A stretch of 64,000 nt of DNA from positions 2,723,001 through 2,787,000 of the forward strand of contig NZ_CP009571.1 in assembly GCF_000764535.1 (NCBI RefSeq). The letters are read 5' to 3'. This DNA comes from Sphingomonas taxi (lineage in GTDB: Bacteria > Pseudomonadota > Alphaproteobacteria > Sphingomonadales > Sphingomonadaceae). Made by a program: the position numbers and the translations under genes. The notes beneath the pieces are model-generated. The model was not told the DNA's origin. It saw only the letters and a list, made by a program, of their open reading frames with translations, and ran no database searches. Positions 16,609-23,967 of this stretch are shown here, in pieces. Position 1 is the stretch's first letter. Each line of letters begins with the position of its first letter.

Positions 16609-17361
16609 TTAACTCGGGAGGCGCATCACGGAGGTGCTGCTCTCGTCCATATCCTTGGCCGACTTCATGAGGTTGGCCTGAACCTCGTAACTGCGCTGGT
16701 TCTCGATCATGTCGACCAGCGCCTGCGTCATGTTGACGTTGGAGCCTTCGAGCGCGCCGCCCTGCACCTTGGCGTCGAGATTGGCGGGCAGAGTGCCGCC
16801 GCCCTTGACGCGGAGCAGGTTGTCGAGCCCCTTCAGCGTCGCCGTTCCCTTGGTGTCGACCAGCTTGAGCCGGTCGAGCACCTGCGGGTTCTTCGCGTCG
16901 CCGCCCTGCGGCACGATGCTGATCGTGCCGTCGGCGGCGATCGTCAGGCTGTCGTGCGGCGGCACGGTGATCGGCCCCGCCTGCCCCTGGACGATGAAGC
17001 CGTCGCCGGTCTGGAGCACGCCCGAGGGCGCGATCTCGAGATCGCCGCGGCGGGTATAGGCTTCGCTGCCGTCGCCCGCCTGCACCGCCAGCCAGTCGCT
17101 GTTGCCGCTGATCGCGACGTCGAGCGCGCGGCCGGTCGCCTGGATCGCGCCGGGCGCACGATCGGCGTCGGTCACCTCTTCGCTGGTCGGCATGCGCGCT
17201 TCGAGCTGCGCGCCGCCGCCCTTCAGTTCGATCCGGTCGAAGACGACGCGATCGGCGCGGAAGCCGGTGGTGGACGCATTCGCCATATTGTTGGCGATCG
17301 CCGCCTGCGCCTGCATGTGCGCACGCAGCCCCGTCGCCGCCGTATAGACCAATTTGTCCAT
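16609..17361 (-). CDS. flgF: Flagellar proximal rod protein FlgF
   Basis: Rod subunit of 250 residues. It starts MDKLVYTAATGLRAHMQAQ, with the NNMANASTTGFRADR motif, then WLAVQAGDGSEAYTRRGDLE, and ends VDMIENQRSYEVQANLMKS. The pattern is that of FlgF rather than FlgG: shorter, with a distinct middle. It lies 23 bp after flgE. Confidence 0.94.
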   Translation of the reverse strand: MDKLVYTAATGLRAHMQAQAAIANNMANASTTGFRADRVVFDRIELKGGGAQLEARMPTSEEVTDADRAPGAIQATGRALDVAISGNSDWLAVQAGDGSEAYTRRGDLEIAPSGVLQTGDGFIVQGQAGPITVPPHDSLTIAADGTISIVPQGGDAKNPQVLDRLKLVDTKGTATLKGLDNLLRVKGGGTLPANLDAKVQGGALEGSNVNMTQALVDMIENQRSYEVQANLMKSAKDMDESSTSVMRLPS

Positions 17362-17384
17362 TTAAGGCCTCCGCGCCGCGTCGC

Positions 17385-18680
17385 TTAGTTGCGGATCTGG
17401 ATGATGGTCTGCGAGACCTGGTTGGCGGTATCGAGCGCCTTCGAGTTCGCCTGGAAGTTGCGCTGCGCCGCGATCAGATTGACCAGCTCCTCGGTGATGT
17501 CGACGTTCGATCCCTCGATCGTGCCGCTCATCAGCGAGCCGAAGCCGTCGGCGCTCGCCGAGCCCAAAGTCGCCGCACCCGACACGCCGGTCGCCGCCCA
17601 ATAGCTGTTGCCGATCTGGCGCAGGCCGGTCGGCGTCGAGAATTTGGCGAGCGCGACCTTGCCGAGCGGCTTGATGTCGCCGTTCGAGAAGCTCGCCTGG
17701 ATCAGGCCGGCGTCGGTCACCGTCACGCCGGCGAGCTGGCCGACCGCGATGCCGTCCTGCGTCTTGGCGTTGACCGCGAATGCCGAGGACAGCTGCGTCG
17801 AGTTGGTCAGGTCGAGCGACACGGTCTGCGCCGCGGCGCCCGAGGTCGGCGTGAAGGTGTTGAAGTTGAGCGGCATCGTCGTGCCGGTGGCGAGCGCGCC
17901 CTTGTCGTCGAAGGTCAGCGTGACCTTGTCCGACTTGGCCGCACCGGTGCCGGTGGTCATCGCCTGGTCGCCGATGAAGGTATAGACGTCCCAGCTGCCG
18001 GTGGTCGCCGGCGGACCGGCGGTGCCGGCAGCGGTGCGGACGTAATAGCTGGTCATCGTCATCGGGTTGCCGTTCGCGTCGTAGATGCGCGTGGCGACCG
18101 AATTGTTGTAGCTCGTCGTATCGGTACGATCGAACTTGTAGCCGGCACCGCCGCCCTTGACGGTCGAGGTCGACGACATCTGCACCGCGGTGGCGACCTT
18201 GCTGGTCCCCTTGGGGGTGCCGCTGGTCTGCTGGATCTGCAGCGTGGTCAGACCCTTCTCACCGGTGGCGGTGACGTTGCCGTCGCTGTCGACCGGATAG
18301 ACCATCAGGTAGCTGCCCTGTGCGTCGACGACGTTGTTGTTCGAATCGACCGAGAAGGCACCGTTGCGGGTGTAGGTGGTCGAATCGCTGGTGCCGGTCG
18401 AGCGCATCGTGAAGAAGCCCTCGCCGACCATCGCCAGGTCGAGCGCGTTCGACGTGGTGGTGAGGTTGCCCTCCTTGAACTGCTGCGTGTTGCCCTTCAC
18501 CACGACGCCCGAGCCGACCATCTTGCGCGGATCGGTCGAGGTGCTCGACGCGATGATGTCGGCGAATTCGGTGCGGCTCTTCTTGAAGCCGGTGGTCGAG
18601 ACGTTGGCGAGATTGTGGCTGATCGTCGCCATGTCGGTCTGCGACGCCTGGAGGCCGGAAAGCGAGGTGTAGAAGGACAT
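17385..18680 (-). CDS. flgE: Flagellar hook protein FlgE
   Basis: Hook subunit of 431 residues. The N-terminus SFYTSLSGLQASQTDMATIS carries the HNLANVSTTGFKKSR rod/hook signature, and the C-terminus ends ELVNLIAAQRNFQANSKALDT. The long threonine- and serine-rich middle is the surface-exposed hook domain. It is preceded by flgD with a 39-bp gap. Confidence 0.95.
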   Translation of the reverse strand: MSFYTSLSGLQASQTDMATISHNLANVSTTGFKKSRTEFADIIASSTSTDPRKMVGSGVVVKGNTQQFKEGNLTTTSNALDLAMVGEGFFTMRSTGTSDSTTYTRNGAFSVDSNNNVVDAQGSYLMVYPVDSDGNVTATGEKGLTTLQIQQTSGTPKGTSKVATAVQMSSTSTVKGGGAGYKFDRTDTTSYNNSVATRIYDANGNPMTMTSYYVRTAAGTAGPPATTGSWDVYTFIGDQAMTTGTGAAKSDKVTLTFDDKGALATGTTMPLNFNTFTPTSGAAAQTVSLDLTNSTQLSSAFAVNAKTQDGIAVGQLAGVTVTDAGLIQASFSNGDIKPLGKVALAKFSTPTGLRQIGNSYWAATGVSGAATLGSASADGFGSLMSGTIEGSNVDITEELVNLIAAQRNFQANSKALDTANQVSQTIIQIRN

Positions 18681-18719
18681 CGGGTTACTCCTTGGAAGCG
18701 GTAGGTCGGCGGATGAGAA

Positions 18720-19448
18720 TCAGGTGGCGGAACGGACGTCCGAGGGATCGACGTCGCCGACCCCGAGGACCTTGAGCTTGGGGGCGCCGCTGGACGGCAG
18801 CGACACCGATTCGACCGGCGCCCAGACGAGCGTGCGGCTGGTGACCGTCTTGTCGCCGGCAGTGGCGAAGGCGGTGATCGTGAAGGGGCCCGAACCGACG
18901 CTGTTGCCGGCGCCGTCCTTGCCATCCCAGTCGAAGGTCGCGGTGCCCTGCTTCTGCGCGCCGAGCTGCAGGTTGCGCAAAGTGCCGCCGTTGGCGTCGG
19001 AGATCGAGACGTTGACCTGCGTCGCGTCGCCGTCGAGCTCGACCGCACCGTCGAGGCTGCCGCTGGCGCGCGGATAGGCCGTCGAGCCGGCGGTCAGCAC
19101 CGTCTTGCCGACATAGCTCATCGCATCCGACGCGGTCGTCGAGCCGAGCTTGGTGGCGACGCCGCTGAGCGTCTTGTTCATCTCGCTGATGCCGGCGACA
19201 GACGAGAATTGCGCCATCTGGGCGACCATCTGCGTATTGTCCATCGGGCTGAGCGGGTCCTGGTTCTTGAGCTGCGTGGTGAGCAGCTTCAGGAAGTCGT
19301 TCTGGTCCAGCGTCGTCTTGGTCGTGCCCGGGGTCGCCGAGGCGCCGGTCGCGGTGGTCGTCGCGGTATTCGCCGTCGAACGCTTGATGCCGAGCTTGTC
19401 GAGCGTCGCATCGAAGGTCGACTGGGTGGTCGAGGCGGTGGTCACCAT
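18720..19448 (-). CDS. flgD: Flagellar hook capping protein FlgD
   Basis: Hook-assembly scaffold of 242 residues. The conserved N-terminal block LDQNDFLKLLTTQLKNQDPL with SPMDNTQMVAQMAQFSSV is typical. The C-terminal FlgD Ig/tudor-like part includes ATFDWDGKDGAGNSVGSGPF. The alanine/threonine stretch at residues 20-45 is low complexity. It lies 2 bp after flgC. Confidence 0.95.
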   Translation of the reverse strand: MVTTASTTQSTFDATLDKLGIKRSTANTATTTATGASATPGTTKTTLDQNDFLKLLTTQLKNQDPLSPMDNTQMVAQMAQFSSVAGISEMNKTLSGVATKLGSTTASDAMSYVGKTVLTAGSTAYPRASGSLDGAVELDGDATQVNVSISDANGGTLRNLQLGAQKQGTATFDWDGKDGAGNSVGSGPFTITAFATAGDKTVTSRTLVWAPVESVSLPSSGAPKLKVLGVGDVDPSDVRSAT

Positions 19449-19450
19449 GA

Positions 19451-19858
19451 TTAGCGTCCCAGCTTGAGGGTATCGATGGTGAGCTGCTTGGCAGTGTTCA
19501 TCACCTCGACGTTGTTCTGGTAGGAGCGCGCGGTCTCCATCATGTCGACGAGCTCGCGGCTTTCGTCGACGGCGGCCTGGTAGATATTGCCGTCCTTGTC
19601 CGCGAGCGGGTTGTTCGGATCGTAGACCTTGGTCGGCGATTCCCCGGCGGTGACGATCTTCTCGACGTCGACGGTGGCGAGGCCGCTGGCGGCGTCGAAG
19701 CTGGTGCGGAACACCGGCTTCATCGTCTTGTACGCGGTCTCCGCCGACCCCGTCGTGCCGCCGACGTTGGCGAGGTTGGACGCGGTCGTGTTCATGCGGA
19801 TGAGCTGCGCGCTCATCGCGCGACCGGCGACCTGGAAGACGTTCATCGGATCGGCCAT
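19451..19858 (-). CDS. flgC: Flagellar proximal rod protein FlgC
   Basis: Rod subunit of 135 residues with FQVAGRAMSAQLIRMNTTAS and NLANVGGTTGS at the N-terminus, KVYDPNNPLADKDGNIY in the middle and MMETARSYQNNVEVMNTAKQ at the C-terminus, all FlgC marks. It lies 4 bp after flgB. Confidence 0.95.
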   Translation of the reverse strand: MADPMNVFQVAGRAMSAQLIRMNTTASNLANVGGTTGSAETAYKTMKPVFRTSFDAASGLATVDVEKIVTAGESPTKVYDPNNPLADKDGNIYQAAVDESRELVDMMETARSYQNNVEVMNTAKQLTIDTLKLGR

Positions 19859-19862
19859 CGGC

Positions 19863-20207
19863 TTATTCCCCCTTCAGCGCGCGGGTGATCTGGCCGATGC
19901 GCCCGTTCAGGAACGACAGGGTCGTCTGATACTGGACGGCATTCTCGGCGAAGGCGGTCTGCTCCTCGTTGAGCTCGACCGTATTGCCGTCCATCGAGGT
20001 CTGCAGCGGCACGCGATATTTGGTCGCGGCGTCGAGACTGCCGTTGCCGTCCTGCTCCATCGACGCGAGCGCCGACTTGAAGTCGATGTCCTTGGCCTTG
20101 AAGCCGGGGGTCGAGGCGTTGGCGATGTTCGACGCCAGGACGCCCATGCGCTGGCCGCGCACTTCGAGGGCGGCACCATGGACTCCGAACAAACTCTCTG
20201 CGGCCAT
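19863..20207 (-). CDS. flgB: Flagellar proximal rod protein FlgB
   Basis: First rod gene of the leftward operon, 114 residues. MAAESLFGVHGAALEVRGQR is followed by ASNIANASTPGFKAKDIDFK and the C-terminal QYQTTLSFLNGRIGQITRAL. The ATG at 20207 is chosen because the longer open frame upstream reads through intergenic repeats and a promoter. A sigma-54-type promoter lies 42 bp upstream on the same strand, so flgBCDEFGHIJKL are probably transcribed from it. Confidence 0.94.
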   Translation of the reverse strand: MAAESLFGVHGAALEVRGQRMGVLASNIANASTPGFKAKDIDFKSALASMEQDGNGSLDAATKYRVPLQTSMDGNTVELNEEQTAFAENAVQYQTTLSFLNGRIGQITRALKGE

Positions 20208-20248
20208 CGGCCCAAATCTCCGGCGCACCATTGCGCTGCCCGGACCTA

Positions 20249-20264
20249 AGCAACCGCCGTGCCA
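20249..20264 (-). promoter_or_regulatory. Sigma-54-type promoter of the flgB operon
   Basis: On the minus strand the sequence is TGGCACGGCGGTTGCT, matching the -24/-12 consensus TGGCAC-N5-TTGCT exactly. It faces flgB, 42 bp before its start codon. Sigma-54 control of rod and hook genes is known in Caulobacter and other alphaproteobacteria. Confidence 0.88.
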
Positions 20265-20491
20265 GTTTTCGATTTCGGCCGATGGCTGGCGAATTTTTAG
20301 CGTCCGGCAAGGCGACCACGAGGGAACGGCAAGGCGGCCGGCAAACGCTTGCCGGGGATTGCCGGGGAGCGGCAAAGGCTGCCGGATGACGGCGCGGATG
20401 GTGTTGCGAGGGTTTACCATTTCGACGCGGGCACATGGGGATCGCACCCGTTTGCCCCACCCCATCTCCTTCTCGTCAGCCTTCGCCCCCC

Positions 20492-20596
20492 TCGTCATCC
20501 CGGCGAAAGCCGGGACCCATGGACGCGGTTCGCTAATGTTGGCGCGCACCATGAGCCGATCGCAGCCATGCGTCCCGGCTTTCGCCGGGATGACGA
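20492..20596. repeat. Inverted repeat element with 24-bp arms (CCCGGCGAAAGCCGGG type)
   Basis: The arm TCGTCATCCCGGCGAAAGCC plus GGGA (20492-20515) is repeated as its exact reverse complement at 20573-20596. Each arm is itself a hairpin, CCCGGC-GAAA-GCCGGG. It sits in the 437-bp gap between flgB and the second stator pair; this gap otherwise holds only the two outward-facing sigma-54-type promoters. Repeats of this type are dispersed in many alphaproteobacterial genomes. Confidence 0.9.
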
Positions 20597-20617
20597 GTGG
20601 AGAGGGACCATACAAAC

Positions 20618-20633
20618 TGGCCCGCCCCTTGCA
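20618..20633 (+). promoter_or_regulatory. Sigma-54-type promoter before the second stator pair
   Basis: TGGCCCGCCCCTTGCA matches the -24 GG and -12 GC elements with correct spacing, although it is CC where CAC is usual. It ends only 11 bp before the ATG at 20645, so transcription would start at or next to the start codon. Confidence 0.6.
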
Positions 20634-20644
20634 TCGGCACGCGC

Positions 20645-21292
20645 ATGTTGATCGCCCAGCTCTTCGATCCCGTCGCGCTCGCCATCGTCGGCGGCGGGAC
20701 GGTCCTTGCCGCGGTGTTGCGCGCGCCGTTGCGCGACGCGCTCGGCGCGGTGTCGGCGTTGCGCGTGCTCGCGCGGCGGCCGTTCCGCGCCGATGCGCTC
20801 CTCGATCAGGTCGCCGCGCAGGCGCGGATCGCCAAGCGCCACGGTGTCGTCGCCCTCGATCGCTCGGTGATCGCCGACCCCGATGTCGCCGCCGCGATCG
20901 CCGCGATCGTCGACGGCGGCAATCCGCGCGAGGTCGAGGCGCTGCTGCGCTATCATCGCCAGGCGCGCATCGCGCGGCATGTCGCGATCGCCGAAGTCTG
21001 GTCGTCCGCCGCCGAGGCGGCGCCGGCGATGGGGATGGTCGGCACGCTGATCGGCCTCGCCAGCATGTTCGCCAGCATGACCGACCCCAAGGCGATCGGC
21101 GGGGCGATGGCGATCGCACTGCTCGCGACGCTCTACGGCGCGCTGCTCGCCAATCTGGTGCTCACCCCGATCTGTCATCGCCTGCGCGCCGCCGGCCGGA
21201 TCGAGGCGTTCGAGCGCGCGCGGATCGAGGCGCCGCTGCTCGCGCTCGCGCTGCGCGAGACGCCCCGCCATCCCCTGCAGAGCGTCGCATGA
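20645..21292 (+). CDS. MotA/TolQ/ExbB-family proton channel protein (second stator subunit A)
   Basis: A 215-residue inner-membrane protein of the MotA/ExbB superfamily. It has an N-terminal hydrophobic segment (DPVALAIVGGGTVLAAVL), a basic cytoplasmic stretch, and the paired helices AEAAPAMGMVGTLIGLASMF and MAIALLATLYGALLANLVLTP that carry the MotA/ExbB signature. It is shorter than the MotA at 10290. The ATG at 20645 begins the family match; there is no ribosome site and a sigma-54-type promoter lies immediately upstream, so the message may be leaderless. The following MotB-like gene overlaps it by 4 bp, making a second stator pair. Confidence 0.85.
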   Translation: MLIAQLFDPVALAIVGGGTVLAAVLRAPLRDALGAVSALRVLARRPFRADALLDQVAAQARIAKRHGVVALDRSVIADPDVAAAIAAIVDGGNPREVEALLRYHRQARIARHVAIAEVWSSAAEAAPAMGMVGTLIGLASMFASMTDPKAIGGAMAIALLATLYGALLANLVLTPICHRLRAAGRIEAFERARIEAPLLALALRETPRHPLQSVA

Positions 21293-21807
21293 CCGGCGAC
21301 GCCTTCTACCCGCCCTCGCCGCCGGCCAAGCCGCTGTGGCTGGTGACGCTCGCCGACCTCGCATTGCTGCTGGTCGGCTTCTTCGTGCTGATCCAGGCGA
21401 GCGAGAAGCCGCGCGCGATCACCGATGCGCTGCGCCAGAGCTTCGGCGGCGCGCCGGCACCCGCGGCGCTGCCGGTGATGGCCGCCGGCCTGCTCGACTT
21501 CGCACCCGGCAGCGCGACCTTGCCGGACAGTCCCGCCACGGTGATCGCCTGGGCGCGCGAGGCGGTGCGCGATCCGCGCGTCGCGCTGACCGTGACCGGA
21601 TCGACCGACGGCAGCGCCGCCGACGTCGATCGCGCCACCGGCAGCGCCACCTTGCTCGCCGCCGATCGCGCGCGCAGCCTCGCTGCGGCGCTCGCCCCGG
21701 TTGGCCCGCGGATCACCGTCACCACCAGTTCCCATCCCGGCCGCCGCGCCGCGATCGTCACGCTCGCCTTCGTCGGCGAACAATCCAGCACGGACCATCA
21801 GCCATGA
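21289..21807 (+). CDS. MotB/OmpA-like protein (second stator subunit B)
   Basis: A 172-residue protein with one N-terminal membrane helix, WLVTLADLALLLVGFFVLIQ, in which the aspartate is placed as in MotB. A short periplasmic OmpA-like region follows (VALTVTGSTDGSAADVDRAT to the C-terminus). It is much shorter than typical MotB, and its peptidoglycan-binding motif is degenerate. The ATG overlaps the stop of the MotA-like gene, and its own stop overlaps the flgA start, so all three are co-translated. It may be an accessory stator or a structural factor rather than the main motor. Confidence 0.78.
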   Translation: MTGDAFYPPSPPAKPLWLVTLADLALLLVGFFVLIQASEKPRAITDALRQSFGGAPAPAALPVMAAGLLDFAPGSATLPDSPATVIAWAREAVRDPRVALTVTGSTDGSAADVDRATGSATLLAADRARSLAAALAPVGPRITVTTSSHPGRRAAIVTLAFVGEQSSTDHQP

Positions 21808-22316
21808 TCTTCCTTCCCCTGCTTCTCGCCGCCGGTGGCGCGGTCGCCTTCCAGGACATCGGCGGGCTCGACCGCGCCGTCTCCGCCTTCACCAGCCGCC
21901 CGATCGGCGCCGAGGGTGGCGCGCGGACCGCGATCGACACCCGGCTGCGGCTCGCGCCCTGTTCCACCGTCGCGCTGGCATGGCGGACCGAGGCGCACGA
22001 CGCCGTCGTCGTCTCCTGTTCGGGGCCGGACTGGCGTATCTTCGTCCCGGTGATCCGCCCTGCCGCCGCTGTGGCACCGGCCGGTGCCGCCCGCCCGATG
22101 ACCGTCGCCGCCAAGGCCGAACCGGTGATCCGTCGCGGCGACCCGGTGGTGATCGAGGCGGGGTCGAACGGCTTCTCGATCAGCCGCGAGGGGATCGCGA
22201 TGGGCGACGCCGCGCCGGGCGGCCGCTTCATGGTGAAGGTCGACGATGCCAAGGGTCCGGTGCAGGCGATCGCGCTGGAAAGCGGCCGCGCCACCCTGCC
22301 CGGCTGGGGTGAATGA
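21804..22316 (+). CDS. flgA: Flagellar P-ring assembly chaperone FlgA
   Basis: Periplasmic chaperone for P-ring formation, 170 residues, with a short signal peptide (MIFLPLLLAAGGAVA). The C-terminal SAF-type part is recognisable in VIRRGDPVVIEAGSNGFSIS, GIAMGDAAPGGRFMVK and the closing QAIALESGRATLPG. The N-terminal domain is short. Its position after the stator-like pair, away from the flgI it serves, is unusual but stays within the flagellar block. Confidence 0.88.
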   Translation: MIFLPLLLAAGGAVAFQDIGGLDRAVSAFTSRPIGAEGGARTAIDTRLRLAPCSTVALAWRTEAHDAVVVSCSGPDWRIFVPVIRPAAAVAPAGAARPMTVAAKAEPVIRRGDPVVIEAGSNGFSISREGIAMGDAAPGGRFMVKVDDAKGPVQAIALESGRATLPGWGE

Positions 22317-22348
22317 GCCGGCGCGCGTGACCGCCGAATCTTTTTTGC

Positions 22349-22375
22349 TAAAGCCAGGGTGCAGTCGGCCGTTTA
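22349..22375 (+). promoter_or_regulatory. Sigma-28 (FliA)-type promoter of flgM
   Basis: TAAA, then 15 nt, then GCCGTTTA, close to the sigma-28 consensus TAAA-N15-GCCGATAA. It lies 33 bp upstream of the flgM ATG. The window also encodes FliA (26037), so flgM would be expressed by the sigma factor it inhibits. Confidence 0.8.
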
Positions 22376-22408
22376 TCCTCATGTCAGGCAACACAGATAG
22401 GTGCGGAC

Positions 22409-22717
22409 ATGGTGGACTCGATCGGCTCAACGCCGCTGAACGGAAGTGGAAGCGTTTCGCGCGTCGCCGCCCCAGCGGCTGCGCCGGCGGTGCAGCCCGC
22501 ATTGCAACAGGCGGCGCAACAGGCCCCCGCGGCGAACACCGCGACGCAATTGACCAATCTCGCCAGGACGCTGGCGGCCGAACCGCCGATCGACAGCGAC
22601 CGCGTCGACGAGATCAAGAAGGCGATCCAGAACGGCTCGTTCCCGATCCTGCCGGCGACGATCGCCGACCGGCTCCTCGCACTCCGGCTGAACTGGGATG
22701 GCCATGACGCGGCGTGA
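22409..22717 (+). CDS. flgM: Anti-sigma-28 factor FlgM
   Basis: A 102-residue FliA inhibitor. The low-complexity alanine/proline/glutamine N-terminal half is as expected for the unfolded export part. The C-terminal half (DSDRVDEIKKAIQNGSFPIL and IADRLLAL) is the sigma-binding helix pair. It is preceded by a sigma-28-type promoter and overlaps the flgN-like gene by 20 bp. Confidence 0.9.
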   Translation: MVDSIGSTPLNGSGSVSRVAAPAAAPAVQPALQQAAQQAPAANTATQLTNLARTLAAEPPIDSDRVDEIKKAIQNGSFPILPATIADRLLALRLNWDGHDAA

Positions 22718-23018
22718 TGCCCTCATCAAGGTGATCGACTCGCTGCATGCCGAGATCGAGGCGCTCAAGACCAACAACGTCACCGCGCTCGAGCGGGCGA
22801 CGCAGGAAAAGCTCGCCGGCATCGAACAGGTCGCCGCGCTCGGCACCGGCCCGGCTGGCGACGACCTGCGCGCGCTCGCCGAAGAGGCGAACCGGCTGAA
22901 CGAAACCTGCCGGATCTACGTCAATCTGATGGCGGCAAATGTTCGCCGCCGCCTGCAACTTCTGACCGGCGATGCCGGCCACGGCTTCCGCCCGACGATG
23001 GTGTCGGCCTACGCGTGA
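22698..23018 (+). CDS. flgN: FlgN-like flagellar export chaperone
   Basis: A 106-residue helical protein beginning MAMTRRDALIKVIDSLHAEI, with a heptad-like pattern and a leucine/asparagine-rich C-terminal helix (ANRLNETCRIYVNLMAANVR). Its size and position after flgM fit FlgN, the chaperone for FlgK and FlgL. FlgN proteins are weakly conserved, so the call depends largely on synteny. A second ATG at 22704 could also be the start. Confidence 0.75.
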   Translation: MAMTRRDALIKVIDSLHAEIEALKTNNVTALERATQEKLAGIEQVAALGTGPAGDDLRALAEEANRLNETCRIYVNLMAANVRRRLQLLTGDAGHGFRPTMVSAYA

Positions 23019-23054
23019 CCCGATCGCCCCTTCACGGGGGCATCCGGGCAGAAC

Positions 23055-23070
23055 TGGCACGGTCCTTGCT
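23055..23070 (+). promoter_or_regulatory. Sigma-54-type promoter before the lytic transglycosylase
   Basis: TGGCACGGTCCTTGCT matches the -24/-12 consensus exactly and lies 38 bp before the ATG at 23109. It would drive the transglycosylase, flhA and fliA, which follow without gaps. Confidence 0.88.
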
Positions 23071-23108
23071 GATCACACCTGCAACAACTGGGGTGTGCTT
23101 TCTTCGCA

Positions 23109-23966
23109 ATGACCGTCAATCCGATTACCTCCGGCCGGGTGCAGTCCGCGATCGCGCTTGCGAGCAGCAAGACGGGCGTGGACTTCGACTATCTGCTCGG
23201 TCAGGCCAAGATCGAGAGCGGTCTCAACGCCAATGCGCGCGCCGGCACCTCGTCGGCGTCGGGCCTGTACCAGTTCGTCGAGCAGAGCTGGCTCGCAGTC
23301 GTGAAGAAACATGGCGCCGAGCACGGCATGGCCTGGGCCGCCGACAGCATCGGCCAGTCGCATGGCCATTTCACCGTCGGCGATCCCGCCACCCGCTCGG
23401 CGATCCTCGCGCTGCGCAACGACCCCACCGCCGCCTCGCTGATGGCGGCCGAACATGCCTCCGACAACAAGGACGTGCTCGAGGGGACGCTCGGCCGCTC
23501 CGCCAACGGCACCGACCTCTATATGGCGCATTTCCTCGGCCTCGGCGGTGCCAAGAAGTTCCTCTCGGCGATGCAGAACAATCCGGGCGCCTCGGCGGCG
23601 TCGCTGTTCCCGCAGGCCGCCGGCGCCAATCGCTCGATCTTCTACGCCGGCAACGGCCAGCCGCGCTCGCTCGAAGCGATCTACCAGAGGTTCGCCGACA
23701 AGCTCGGCGCGGCGAGCGACAGCACGACCGAAACGCGCAAGGCCAACCTCGCCTTCGCCGCGCAGGCGCTCGACATGGACGGATCGACCGTCGTCACCGG
23801 CGGCAATGAAAGCGCCGAGGATGCGCTCGCCTGGGCGTCGCGCGCGATGGGCCAGATGGGGGGCCGGCTCAACACCAACCCGACCTCGGCGAACGCGCTG
23901 CTGCGCCCGTCGCCGAACAACGCAAGGCTCGCCTATATGATGCTCGCCAGCATGGGGGGCCGCTGA
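23109..23966 (+). CDS. Flagellum-associated lytic transglycosylase (SltF-like)
   Basis: A 285-residue lysozyme-fold transglycosylase-like protein. The catalytic glutamate is in the LLGQAKIESGLNANARAGTS block, followed by SASGLYQFVEQSWLAVV, the usual goose-lysozyme/SLT pattern. The C-terminal third has low-complexity and helical segments that could contact FlgJ. There is no Sec signal, so export through the flagellar apparatus or another route is implied. Single-domain FlgJ in alphaproteobacteria works with a separate enzyme of this kind (SltF in Rhodobacter), and its place between flgN and flhA supports that. Confidence 0.85.
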   Translation: MTVNPITSGRVQSAIALASSKTGVDFDYLLGQAKIESGLNANARAGTSSASGLYQFVEQSWLAVVKKHGAEHGMAWAADSIGQSHGHFTVGDPATRSAILALRNDPTAASLMAAEHASDNKDVLEGTLGRSANGTDLYMAHFLGLGGAKKFLSAMQNNPGASAASLFPQAAGANRSIFYAGNGQPRSLEAIYQRFADKLGAASDSTTETRKANLAFAAQALDMDGSTVVTGGNESAEDALAWASRAMGQMGGRLNTNPTSANALLRPSPNNARLAYMMLASMGGR

Positions 23967-23967
23967 G

